Below, one piece after another: positions 18,714 to 25,827 of a DNA stretch of 45,864 bases. The DNA comes from an uncultured Prevotella sp. (GTDB taxonomy: Bacteria > Bacteroidota > Bacteroidia > Bacteroidales > Bacteroidaceae). Position numbers and translations under genes: made by a program. The DNA lies in contig CAMVAI010000018.1 in assembly GCA_947165435.1 (NCBI GenBank), positions 1 to 45,864 on the forward strand. Reading direction: 5' to 3'. The notes beneath the pieces were generated by a model. It was not told where the DNA came from. It did not search any database and saw only the letters and a list, made by a program, of their open reading frames with translations. Each line of letters begins with the position of its first letter. Position 1 is the first letter of the stretch.

Positions 18714-18750
18714 ACGCATCGGTTTAACTAACAGAGATAAAGACAATGAA
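18669..18750 (+). repeat. 40-nt diverged tandem duplication at the 3' end of the HAD gene
   Basis: The last codons of the HAD gene (from CTT at 18669) reappear from 18709 with a 40-nt offset. Copy 1 reads LERIGLANNDKDNA. Copy 2, in a shifted frame opened by the ATG at 18706, reads LKRIGLTNRDKDNE. Copy 2 also duplicates the AAAGACAATG context so that its ATG becomes the start of the next gene (18746). The resulting 19-codon ORF (18706-18765) overlaps the end of the HAD gene and the start of the GH10-like gene. Confidence 0.85.
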
Positions 18751-20236
18751 TACAACCACTTATAAATCGTTACACCGTCATGCCGCGCTGTTGCTGTGCG
18801 TGCTCCTGTTGTCGGCATCTGCCGCCACGGCACAGCTCAAGCGCGAGTTCCGTGCCGCATGGATACAATGTGTCAACGGACAGTTCTTAGGCATGGGAAC
18901 GCAGAAGATGCAGCAGACGCTCAGCTACCAGCTCGACGAGCTGAAGAAAGACGGCTGCAACGCCATCATCTTCCAGGTGCGCCCGGAATGCGACGCCCTC
19001 TACGAGAGCCAGATAGAACCCTGGAGCTACTATCTCACCGGCGAGCAGGGCAAGCCGCCCTATCCCTATTGGGACCCCCTGAAGTGGATGATAGACCAGT
19101 GCCATCGTCGCGGCATGGAGCTGCACGCCTGGATCAACCCCTATCGCGCCAAGACCAAGGTGGCCCACCGCAATGCCCCCAATCACGTTATGGTGCAGCA
19201 CCCGGAGCGCTGTTTCCCATACGACGGACTGACGCTGCTCAACCCGGCACTCGACGAGAACCGTGACTTTATCTGCCAGGTGGCCCGCGACATCGTCACC
19301 CGTTACGATGTGGACGGGCTGCACATCGACGACTATTTCTATCCCTATCCAACGCCCGGCATTGCCATTCCCGACGAAGCCGACTTCCGTACACGGCCCA
19401 ATGGATTTCACGACATTGGCGACTGGCGGCGCCATAACGTCAACCTGTTCATCCAGCAGATGTACAAGACTGTACACGACGCCAAACCGTGGGTCAAGTT
19501 CGGCGTGTCGCCCTTCGGCATCTACCGCAACAAGAAGAGCGACCCCAATGGCAGCAATACCAACGGACTGCAGAACTACGACCAGCTCTATGCCGACGTG
19601 CTGCTGTGGGATGCCAACGGATGGATGGACTACTGCGTGCCGCAGCTCTATTGGGAGATAGGCCACAAGGCTGCCGACTACTACGAGCTGATACACTGGT
19701 GGAGCCGCCACTTGCAGCACACCAACCTCTACATCGGCGAAGACGTGGAGCGCACCGTCAAGAACCACGACATGTCGCGGAAGATGGCCTTGCACGCCCA
19801 GCTGCCCCGGGTGAAAGGCACCGTGCTCTGGTATGCCAAGGCTGCCGTTGACAACGTGGGCGGCTACGGCACTTCGCTGCGCACGGACTACTGGCGGATG
19901 CCCGCCCTGCAGCCCCTCTCGCCGACCATGAAGAGCAAGGCTCCCCGCAAGGTGCGAAAGGTGAAGCTCATGGACATCGACGGGCAGAAGGTGCTCTTCT
20001 GGACAGCCCCGAAGGCCTCACGCTGGGACACCGAGGCCGTCAGCTATGCCGTTTATCGGTTCAGCAGCAGCGAGCCGGTAGATATAGACAACCCGGCGAA
20101 GCTGGTGGCCGTTACCACCGACACGCACTACGAGCTGCCTGCTGCCGAGCGGGGTACACGCTACGTCTATGTGGTGACAGCACTCAACCGCATCCATGCC
20201 GAAAGCAAAGCCGTCAAGAAGAAGGTGAAATACTGA
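18746..20236 (+). CDS. Secreted GH10-like protein (DUF187 family)
   Basis: The 496-residue protein starts with a signal peptide (HAALLLCVLLLSASAATAQ, cleavage near residue 29). The DUF187/GHL10 barrel follows, with EFRAAWIQCVNGQ, CNAIIFQVRPECDA, HAWINPYRA, VDGLHIDDYFYP and VPQLYWEIG. The acidic residues of these strands resemble glycoside hydrolase active sites. About 100 C-terminal residues look like a fibronectin-III-type beta domain (VSYAVYRFSS, YVYVVTALN). It probably acts on an extracytoplasmic glycan, possibly peptidoglycan, but the substrate is not determinable here. The start sits inside a duplicated junction that carries the same AAAGACAATG context twice. Confidence 0.9.
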   Translation: MNTTTYKSLHRHAALLLCVLLLSASAATAQLKREFRAAWIQCVNGQFLGMGTQKMQQTLSYQLDELKKDGCNAIIFQVRPECDALYESQIEPWSYYLTGEQGKPPYPYWDPLKWMIDQCHRRGMELHAWINPYRAKTKVAHRNAPNHVMVQHPERCFPYDGLTLLNPALDENRDFICQVARDIVTRYDVDGLHIDDYFYPYPTPGIAIPDEADFRTRPNGFHDIGDWRRHNVNLFIQQMYKTVHDAKPWVKFGVSPFGIYRNKKSDPNGSNTNGLQNYDQLYADVLLWDANGWMDYCVPQLYWEIGHKAADYYELIHWWSRHLQHTNLYIGEDVERTVKNHDMSRKMALHAQLPRVKGTVLWYAKAAVDNVGGYGTSLRTDYWRMPALQPLSPTMKSKAPRKVRKVKLMDIDGQKVLFWTAPKASRWDTEAVSYAVYRFSSSEPVDIDNPAKLVAVTTDTHYELPAAERGTRYVYVVTALNRIHAESKAVKKKVKY

Positions 20237-20239
20237 GCC

Positions 20240-20267
20240 GGGGGAACCGCCCCCGCCTCTGTTTTTT
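20240..20267 (+). terminator. Possible intrinsic terminator after the GH10-like gene
   Basis: A GGGGG/CCCCC stem (20240-20244 with 20250-20254) with a 5-nt loop lies 3 nt after the stop and is followed, after a 7-nt interval, by six T residues. The gap before the T run makes it weaker than a classic terminator. Confidence 0.5.
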
Positions 20268-20351
20268 ATTAGGAATAGAAGACAAAACCGTTATTTGACA
20301 AAGGAAATTTTTTATTAGGAATAGAAGATAAACCGATATTAATAAAGGAAA
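20262..20351 (+). repeat. 44-46 bp tandem duplication upstream of the MBL gene
   Basis: Copy 1 (20262-20307, 46 bp) and copy 2 (20308-20351, 44 bp) both start TTTTTTATTAGGAATAGAAG and end AAAGGAAA, with small indels between. The unit contains the T run of the upstream terminator and the purine-rich ribosome-binding region of the next gene, so both are doubled. It is noncoding. Confidence 0.9.
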
Positions 20352-20358
20352 AGAAACG

Positions 20359-21009
20359 ATGTTAAACATTAAACGCCTGATGTGCAACCCGCTGCAAGAG
20401 AACTGCTACGTGGTGAGCGACGACAGCCGCGAAGCTGTCATCATCGACTGCGGGGCCTATTATGACGAAGAGCACGATGCTCTCGACAGCTATATCAGAG
20501 AGCAGCAGCTCACACCCGTGCGACTGCTGGCCACCCACGGACATCTTGACCATAACTTCGGCAATGCTGCCATCTACAGAAAATACGGGCTGAAAGCGGA
20601 CATCTGCGGAGAAGACCAAGACCTGCTGGAGCATCTGCCCGAGCAGGCCGCCTCGCTCTTCGGCATCAAGATAGCCGAAGAGCAGCCGCCCACGGGACGC
20701 TTGCTGAAGCACGGCGACATCGTCAACTTCGGCCACCACCGTCTGGAGGTGCTGCAGACGCCCGGCCACAGTCACGGCTCGTGCCTATTCTATTGTGCCG
20801 ACGAGCATACCGTGTTCACCGGCGACACCTTGTTCCGCATGAGCATTGGCCGCACCGACTTCCCCGAGGGTAATTGGAAGGAAATGCAGACGAGTCTTTC
20901 CGTCATCATTGCCGCGCTGCCTGCCGACACAGTGGTGCTGCCAGGGCATGGGCCCCAGTCAACCATTGCCGACGAAAAGAGGTGCAATCCGTATATGCAA
21001 GCAAAATGA
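20359..21009 (+). CDS. MBL-fold metallohydrolase (glyoxalase II-like)
   Basis: This 216-residue cytoplasmic protein has the metallo-beta-lactamase metal motif THGHLDH (H60, H62, D64, H65). It also has TPGHSHGSC, the bridging Asp in FTGDTLF and the last His in PGHGPQST. These place it in the GloB-like group that hydrolyses thioesters or related substrates. The compact size, without the extra C-terminal helices of true glyoxalase II, argues for a generic hydrolase (YcbL-type). It follows the duplicated leader above and ends its unit; a 476-bp gap follows. Confidence 0.9.
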   Translation: MLNIKRLMCNPLQENCYVVSDDSREAVIIDCGAYYDEEHDALDSYIREQQLTPVRLLATHGHLDHNFGNAAIYRKYGLKADICGEDQDLLEHLPEQAASLFGIKIAEEQPPTGRLLKHGDIVNFGHHRLEVLQTPGHSHGSCLFYCADEHTVFTGDTLFRMSIGRTDFPEGNWKEMQTSLSVIIAALPADTVVLPGHGPQSTIADEKRCNPYMQAK

Positions 21010-21150
21010 AAATCACCCCCCTATTTACGACATCCTTTCTTCCCCTTCCTTTAAACGTGAATTTACGTTAGAGCCGTAAACAGAATCAAAGAACTGAACT
21101 TCGACTTGCCGTTTTTCACCAAGATTTAGCCACCCTATCCTCTTTTTTTC

Positions 21151-21260
21151 TTATTTCATGCTCCATTCATCGTTATTCGAACGTTCCGTCGAGTCTAATT
21201 TCATGTTCCGTTGAGTCTAATTTCATGGCTCTTTCTGCGTAATTTCATGCTCCATTGACC
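21151..21260. repeat. Degenerate tandem array with 22-bp period
   Basis: Units begin near 21160, 21183, 21205, 21227 and 21249. Those at 21183 and 21205 are nearly identical (GTTCCGTCGAGTCTAATTTC against GTTCCGTTGAGTCTAATTTC). Each unit ends in TAATTTCAT or a variant, followed by a TCC-containing segment. The units are too short and continuous for a CRISPR array, since there are no unique spacers. The 22-bp step is about two helical turns. Confidence 0.8.
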
Positions 21261-21425
21261 AGCGATGGTGATGAACTATAAAAAGTTGCGCATTCTGCAC
21301 GTTTTCCGTGAAAAGATACTCAAAAAAAGGTTTATGTCTTTGCAAATTACCTTAATTCCGCAACCATTTTTCTTTGATAAAAGGAAATAACAGCACACTA
21401 AATCATATTATTCATTCATAAAATC

Positions 21426-21457
21426 TTGGGATAAATAAAAAAAAAGCGTTACCTTTG
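21426..21457 (+). promoter_or_regulatory. Promoter for the MltF-like gene
   Basis: The -7 element TACCTTTG is at 21450-21457. The best -33 match is TTGG at 21426-21429 with a 20-bp spacer. The start codon at 21486 is 28 nt downstream. Confidence 0.7.
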
Positions 21458-21485
21458 CCGCCGATTACAAAAAACATAGGAGTAG

Positions 21486-22643
21486 ATGACAGCAGAATAT
21501 AGACAATCATTCGTGCAAGGAGGCCTTTGCCTGTTGCTTGCCTTCGCGATGTTTATCAGCTGTCAGCAGAAACGCCAGGAGGCGGTTGTAACACCGTGGG
21601 GCGAGATAACCGACACGATACCCACCGACGACAGCTTCGACCTGGACGACATTCAGCGCAACGGCGAGCTGATAGCGCTGACGCTGACGGGGCCGGCAAC
21701 CTATTATGACTATCGGGGCAGGCACCTAGGGGCGCAATACCTGCTGGCACAACGCTTTGCCGACAAGCTGGGCGTGAGCCTGCGCATGGAGGTATGCCGC
21801 GACACGGCGGAGATGCGCAGACGCCTGGAAGCCGGAGAGGCCGACCTCATCTGTTATCCGATGACGAAACACGGACCTGGATGGCTGACCGGCAGCGACA
21901 AGGCAGACCTGGAACAGGAGCTGGCGGCATGGTACAAGCCGTCGCTCATGTACGAGGTGAAGAAAGAAGAAGACTTCCTGCTGTCGGCACGCTCCGTGCG
22001 GCGAAGAGTATTTGCGCCGATGCTGAACAGGGCTGGGGGCGTCATCTCCCACTACGACGGATTCTTCCAGCGGTATGCCGCCACCATCCGCTGGGACTGG
22101 CGGCTGCTCGCTGCGCAATGTTACCAGGAGTCAACGTTCGACCCGCAGGCCCGCTCATGGGCAGGGGCGTGCGGACTGATGCAGATCATGCCATCTACTG
22201 CCGACCACCTGGGGCTGTCGCGTAGCCAGATTTTCGAGCCGGAGCAGAACATCGCTGCCGCCGTGCGGTATATCGGCGAGCTGGAGCAGTCGTTCGGTGA
22301 TATCAGAGAGCGTGCGGAGCGCACCAAGTTCGTGCTGGCAGCATACAACGGCGGACACTTCCACATACGCGACGCTATGGCCCTGGCCGAGAAGAACGGG
22401 CGCAACCCCCGGCTGTGGCGCGACGTCGAGCCGTTCGTCTTAGGGCTCAGTCAGCCTCAGTATTATAACGACCCTGTGGTGAAGAACGGCTATATGCGAG
22501 GCTCGGAGACGGCCGACTATGTACGCAAGATTCATGAGCGGTGGAACGGCTATCGCGGCGTGAAGACCGTGCGCAGCACCACAGGCCCCACCGGCGTACC
22601 GCAGAAGGCCAAGCGCGAACGGAAAAAGAAATTCCAGGTGTGA
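21486..22643 (+). CDS. MltF-like membrane-bound lytic murein transglycosylase (lipoprotein)
   Basis: The enzyme would cleave glycan strands of peptidoglycan with formation of 1,6-anhydro-MurNAc. The 385 residues start with a lipoprotein signal ending in the lipobox MFISCQQK. A solute-binding (SBP_bac_3-like) domain follows at about 50-185, including GADLICYP-type text (EAGEADLICYP). The SLT domain spans about 190-345, with the catalytic Glu in CYQESTFDPQA (E215), GLMQIMPSTA and LAAYNGG. This order is that of E. coli MltF, in which the solute-binding domain senses muropeptides. The C-terminus is basic. It has its own promoter and mazG follows after 124 nt. Confidence 0.93.
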   Translation: MTAEYRQSFVQGGLCLLLAFAMFISCQQKRQEAVVTPWGEITDTIPTDDSFDLDDIQRNGELIALTLTGPATYYDYRGRHLGAQYLLAQRFADKLGVSLRMEVCRDTAEMRRRLEAGEADLICYPMTKHGPGWLTGSDKADLEQELAAWYKPSLMYEVKKEEDFLLSARSVRRRVFAPMLNRAGGVISHYDGFFQRYAATIRWDWRLLAAQCYQESTFDPQARSWAGACGLMQIMPSTADHLGLSRSQIFEPEQNIAAAVRYIGELEQSFGDIRERAERTKFVLAAYNGGHFHIRDAMALAEKNGRNPRLWRDVEPFVLGLSQPQYYNDPVVKNGYMRGSETADYVRKIHERWNGYRGVKTVRSTTGPTGVPQKAKRERKKKFQV

Positions 22644-22728
22644 AGGTACGGAGCAGCAGCGACTCTTGCTGTCCGGTCGGGCAGCGTTTCACCTGTCAGA
22701 GCAGAATGAATATTTTTCCGTACAAAAC

Positions 22729-22759
22729 TTTGCAAATTCGGAAATTATTTGTACTTTTG
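22729..22759 (+). promoter_or_regulatory. Promoter for mazG
   Basis: TTTG at 22729-22732 and TACTTTTG at 22752-22759 are separated by 19 bp. The ATG at 22768 is only 9 nt from the -7 element, so the message would be almost leaderless. Confidence 0.8.
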
Positions 22760-22767
22760 CACTTGTT

Positions 22768-23742
22768 ATGGAACAACGACACACACGAGAAGAGAAGATG
22801 AAGGCCTTTGGGCGTATGCTCGACGTGCTGGACACGCTGCGCGAAAAATGCCCCTGGGACAGAAAGCAGACCAACGAAAGCCTGCGCCCCAACACGATAG
22901 AAGAAACCTATGAGCTGTGCGACGCGCTGATCAAGGGCGACACGCACGACATCTGCAAGGAGCTGGGCGACGTGTTGCTGCACATTGCGTTCTACGCACG
23001 CATCGGCGAAGAGAATGCACAATTCGACATAGCCGACGTGTGCAACGCGCTGGTTGACAAGCTGGTATTCCGCCATCCGCACGTCTATCATCCCTCGCAG
23101 GTGGGTGCCGAGTGTCCACGCCCGTTGCCCTACGGCGAGACTCAGTATGAACGCGAGTTCAGCAAGGTGGACAACGTGGCGCAGGTGCTGGACAACTGGG
23201 AACAGATCAAGCAGCGCGAGAAAGACGGCAACAAATCGGTGCTGGCTGGTGTGCCCGCCGCCTTGCCGTCGGTCATCAAGGCCTACCGCATACAGGACAA
23301 GGCACGCCACGTAGGCTTCGACTGGGAAGATCGCGGCGACGTGTGGGAAAAGGTGCGCGAGGAGCTGGGCGAACTGGAAACCGAACTGAAGCGCAGCGAA
23401 GCACTCGATGCCGGGCTGGAAACCGAACCAAAGCGTGGCGAAGCACTCGATGCCGGGCTGCAACAGGGTAGAACGCCGGATACCGACAGGCGGAAGACCG
23501 CTCAACGGCGCCGCACGGAGGGCGAGCTGGGCGATTTTCTCTTCAGCGTCATCAATGCCGCCCGGCTCTACAAGCTGAACCCCGACAATGCGCTGGAGAT
23601 GACCAACCAGAAGTTCATACGCCGGTTCAACTATATTGAGCAGCACTCCATCAAAGTCGGCAGACCGCTCACCGAGATGACGCTGCAGGAAATGGATGCC
23701 CTGTGGAACGAGGCTAAGCAGCACGAGAGCGATGGTGCCTGA
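22768..23742 (+). CDS. mazG: Nucleoside triphosphate pyrophosphohydrolase MazG
   Basis: MazG hydrolyses NTPs to NMP and pyrophosphate as a house-cleaning or alarmone-lowering enzyme. The start MEQRHTREEKMKAFGRML is chosen because the upstream extension lies before the promoter. The N-terminal MazG fold has CPWDRKQT and the Mg-binding series EETYELCDAL...ELGDVLLHIAFYA. The second fold has EELGELETEL...ELGDFLFSVINAARL. At 324 residues it is longer than the usual 255-280. The excess is an insertion between the EExxE and ExxD halves of the second domain, made of a 14-residue peptide (LETELKRSEALDAG) present twice plus a basic stretch. It is probably co-transcribed with the lipoprotein and rnz genes. 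Confidence 0.95.
   Translation: MEQRHTREEKMKAFGRMLDVLDTLREKCPWDRKQTNESLRPNTIEETYELCDALIKGDTHDICKELGDVLLHIAFYARIGEENAQFDIADVCNALVDKLVFRHPHVYHPSQVGAECPRPLPYGETQYEREFSKVDNVAQVLDNWEQIKQREKDGNKSVLAGVPAALPSVIKAYRIQDKARHVGFDWEDRGDVWEKVREELGELETELKRSEALDAGLETEPKRGEALDAGLQQGRTPDTDRRKTAQRRRTEGELGDFLFSVINAARLYKLNPDNALEMTNQKFIRRFNYIEQHSIKVGRPLTEMTLQEMDALWNEAKQHESDGA
23374..23457 (+). repeat. In-frame 42-nt tandem duplication inside mazG
   Basis: Units 23374-23415 and 23416-23457 encode LETELKRSEALDAG and LETEPKRGEALDAG. They lie in the connector between two metal-binding helices of the second MazG fold. The few differences include both replacement and silent changes. A third start (CTGCAACAG) may be a remnant. 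Confidence 0.95.
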
Positions 23743-23787
23743 AACGGGGGCATCTGGGATTTCGGAATTAACAAAACGTAGAAAGAT

Positions 23788-24441
23788 ATGAAGAAGATTT
23801 TTGCTTTTACAGGTGTGCTGGCTGCTGTCATCATGATGGGCAGCTGCGGAAACAAGACTGCGAAGTTTCCCTTCGACAACGGCGACTCGTTGGATGTGGC
23901 CAACGTGGATCCCACCATCTATGGCGTGTGCAGCGACGGCTCTTCGATGAACGTGCTGCGAATGGTCACCGACACCGGCGACACCCTAACCGTCAACATC
24001 GAGCGGGCACAAGAGGAAGGACTCGTGCTGGGAGGCATACAGGTGGGCGACCGCTTGGCGGTGGTGCCCTACAAGAAAGATACCGCCCAGATGGTCATCA
24101 ACCAGGCAGCACTCTTAGGCAACTGGGTGATGCCCAACCCCATTGACGGCAGCGACGAGGTAGGCATCACCATTAAGGAGGGCGGCATTGTGGAAGGCAT
24201 TGAGCAGGGCAGCATCGTCTATAAGACGTGGCGACTGGTCAACGGACAGCTGGAGCTGGTGATGATGCGTGAAGGCGGCAGCGAGATGGACGAGACCTAC
24301 CTTTACGATATCAAGAAGCTCACCCCCGACTCGCTGGTGTTCCAAAATGCCGATGACATCTATGAGTACGGACGCCAGAAACCCAAGGAGCAATACGGCA
24401 CGGACATCAAGTTGGAAGAAGTGGAAGACTTCAAAATGTAA
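23788..24441 (+). CDS. Lipocalin-like hypothetical lipoprotein
   Basis: This 217-residue lipoprotein starts MKKIFAFTGVLAAVIM and has the lipobox MGSCGN. The mature part has an N-terminal beta-rich region (MVTDTGDTLTVNIE, VGDRLAVVPY) and a C-terminal part (LLGNWVMPNPIDG...KTWRLVNGQLELV) that resembles the lipocalin-like domains common in Bacteroidales lipoproteins. No catalytic motif is seen. It lies 45 nt after mazG and 5 nt before rnz, so it is likely in the same transcript. Ligand and function are unknown. Confidence 0.85.
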   Translation: MKKIFAFTGVLAAVIMMGSCGNKTAKFPFDNGDSLDVANVDPTIYGVCSDGSSMNVLRMVTDTGDTLTVNIERAQEEGLVLGGIQVGDRLAVVPYKKDTAQMVINQAALLGNWVMPNPIDGSDEVGITIKEGGIVEGIEQGSIVYKTWRLVNGQLELVMMREGGSEMDETYLYDIKKLTPDSLVFQNADDIYEYGRQKPKEQYGTDIKLEEVEDFKM

Positions 24442-24446
24442 GGATA

Positions 24447-25361
24447 TTGGAACCGTTTCGCGTACATATTTTAGGTTGTGGCAGCGCGCTACCCACCATG
24501 CGCCACTATGCCTCGGCACAGTTAGTAGAGGTGCGCGGCAAGGTGTTCATGGTAGATTGTGGCGAGGGCACACAGATACAGCTGCGCCGCTCGCGAATCA
24601 GATTTACCAAGCTCAGTGCCGTATTCATTTCCCATCTGCATGGCGACCATTGTTTCGGGCTCATTGGCCTTATCAGTACTTTCGGACTGCTGGGGCGCAC
24701 GGCCGGGCTGGCCGTCTATGCACCGGCAGAACTAGAGCCGATGCTGCAGCAACAACTCGACATGTTCTGCCGGCACCTCGACTTCGAAGTACACTTCCAT
24801 GCCGTCGATACCACCGTGCAGCAGGTGATTTACGAAGACCGCTCGCTGACGGTGGAGACGCTGCCCTTGGACCATCGCATGGAGTGCTGCGGATTCCTGT
24901 TCCGCGAAAAGCCTATGCGCCCGCATATCCGGCGCGACATGCTCGACTTCTATGGCATCCCCGTCAGTCAGATAGACAATATCAAGGCTGGGGCCGACTG
25001 GGTAACTGCCGACGGCGAGCGGATAGCCAACAGCCAGTTGGTGAAGCCTGCCGAACCGCCGCGAAGCTATGCCTACTGCAGCGACACCCGCTACACCCCC
25101 ACGCTGAGCGACAGGCTGAAGGGCGTCAGCACGCTATACCATGAGAGCACCTACGGCGAAGACAACCTGCCCCTGGCCGAGAAATACTATCACTCTACGG
25201 CACGGCAGGCCGCCACGGTGGCACGCGATGCCGGGGTGGGGAAGCTGATACTGGGCCACTACTCGTCGCGATACGAGGACGAAAGGGTGCTGCTCGACGA
25301 GGCACGCCGCGTCTTCCCCAATGCCATCCTGAGTGACGAAGAGGCCGTCATTGACGTATGA
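24447..25361 (+). CDS. rnz: Ribonuclease Z
   Basis: RNase Z removes 3' trailers from tRNA precursors. The 304-residue product has the MBL phosphodiesterase motif SHLHGDHCFG (H63, H65, D67, H68), LPLDHRMEC, CSDTRYTP and GHYSSRYED with the last metal His, all typical of the short bacterial form. The start codon appears to be TTG, 5 nt after the lipoprotein stop, and yields MEPFRVHILGCGSALPT. I see no in-frame ATG that keeps the conserved GCGSA strand. tRNA genes here lack encoded CCA, as expected for an RNase Z substrate. Confidence 0.94.
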   Translation: MEPFRVHILGCGSALPTMRHYASAQLVEVRGKVFMVDCGEGTQIQLRRSRIRFTKLSAVFISHLHGDHCFGLIGLISTFGLLGRTAGLAVYAPAELEPMLQQQLDMFCRHLDFEVHFHAVDTTVQQVIYEDRSLTVETLPLDHRMECCGFLFREKPMRPHIRRDMLDFYGIPVSQIDNIKAGADWVTADGERIANSQLVKPAEPPRSYAYCSDTRYTPTLSDRLKGVSTLYHESTYGEDNLPLAEKYYHSTARQAATVARDAGVGKLILGHYSSRYEDERVLLDEARRVFPNAILSDEEAVIDV

Positions 25362-25453
25362 CAACATCGTGCAAAGAGTCTGCGTCATTGGCGTGTGGCG
25401 ACGCTCCCGAAAGCCTCTTTTGCGGCATGAAATGAAAAAAAACGGCGAAAAAG

Positions 25454-25485
25454 TTTGGAATATTCGCAAAAAAGCCTTACCTTTG
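25454..25485 (+). promoter_or_regulatory. Promoter for the envelope cluster
   Basis: The -33 TTTG is at 25454-25457 and the -7 TACCTTTG at 25478-25485, with a 20-bp spacer. It lies 21 nt before the first gene and may drive all five genes down to 29053. Confidence 0.85.
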
Positions 25486-25506
25486 CAGAAATAATGAAAA
25501 TTAGGT

Positions 25507-25827
25507 ATGCTTATGATAAGACGACTACTCGTATTCTCCACAGCATTTACACTGATGCTCACATTGCCGGCAACCGTCCGTGCTGCCGATAGCGATAAGA
25601 CGGCTATCGAGCAAACGGTGGGCGACGAGGCCGTAATCACCGTCAGCGGGCAGACCGTCACCGTGAACGGCGGTCAGGGCGAGACTCTCGAAGTGGTGTC
25701 GCTCACCGGGCGTCGCATGCTGACCGTGAAGATAGAGAGTCCGGCACAACGCATAGAACTTAATATTCCGAAAGGTTGCTACATATTGAAGGTCGGGAAG
25801 ATAGTAAGAAAGGTAACCATCCGCTGA
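25507..25827 (+). CDS. Small secreted protein with T9SS-sorting-tail-like domain
   Basis: The 106-residue protein has a signal peptide (RRLLVFSTAFTLMLTLPATV, cleavage after about residue 26). A short linker follows, then about 50 residues: LEVVSLTGRRMLTVKIE, IELNIPKGCYILKVGK, VRKVTIR. This layout (V...GR, LPKGxYIxKV, KVxI) is that of the type IX secretion C-terminal sorting domain (Por_Secre_tail), normally attached to large cargo. Here it is almost the whole mature protein. The start could be 25507 or the ATG at 25513. Its 3' end overlaps the next reading frame by about 50 nt. Confidence 0.8.
   Translation: MLMIRRLLVFSTAFTLMLTLPATVRAADSDKTAIEQTVGDEAVITVSGQTVTVNGGQGETLEVVSLTGRRMLTVKIESPAQRIELNIPKGCYILKVGKIVRKVTIR

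Larger units (their letters stand above)
21010..21485. other. Repeat-bearing gap upstream of the transglycosylase gene
   Basis: No gene is visible. The left part holds an array with a 22-23 bp period (listed separately). The right part is AT-rich and carries the promoter at 21426-21457. A second promoter-like TTTATGTCTTTGC lies at 21331-21343 but deviates from the TAnnTTTG consensus. Confidence 0.6.

Noticed and set aside
21151..21260. CRISPR-like array
   Set aside because: Units of 22-23 bp abut each other without unique spacers and no cas genes are present.
25494..25592. ATG at 25494 as start of a separate small gene
   Set aside because: The frame closes after about 32 codons and has no signal peptide. 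The ATG at 25507 gives a proper one.
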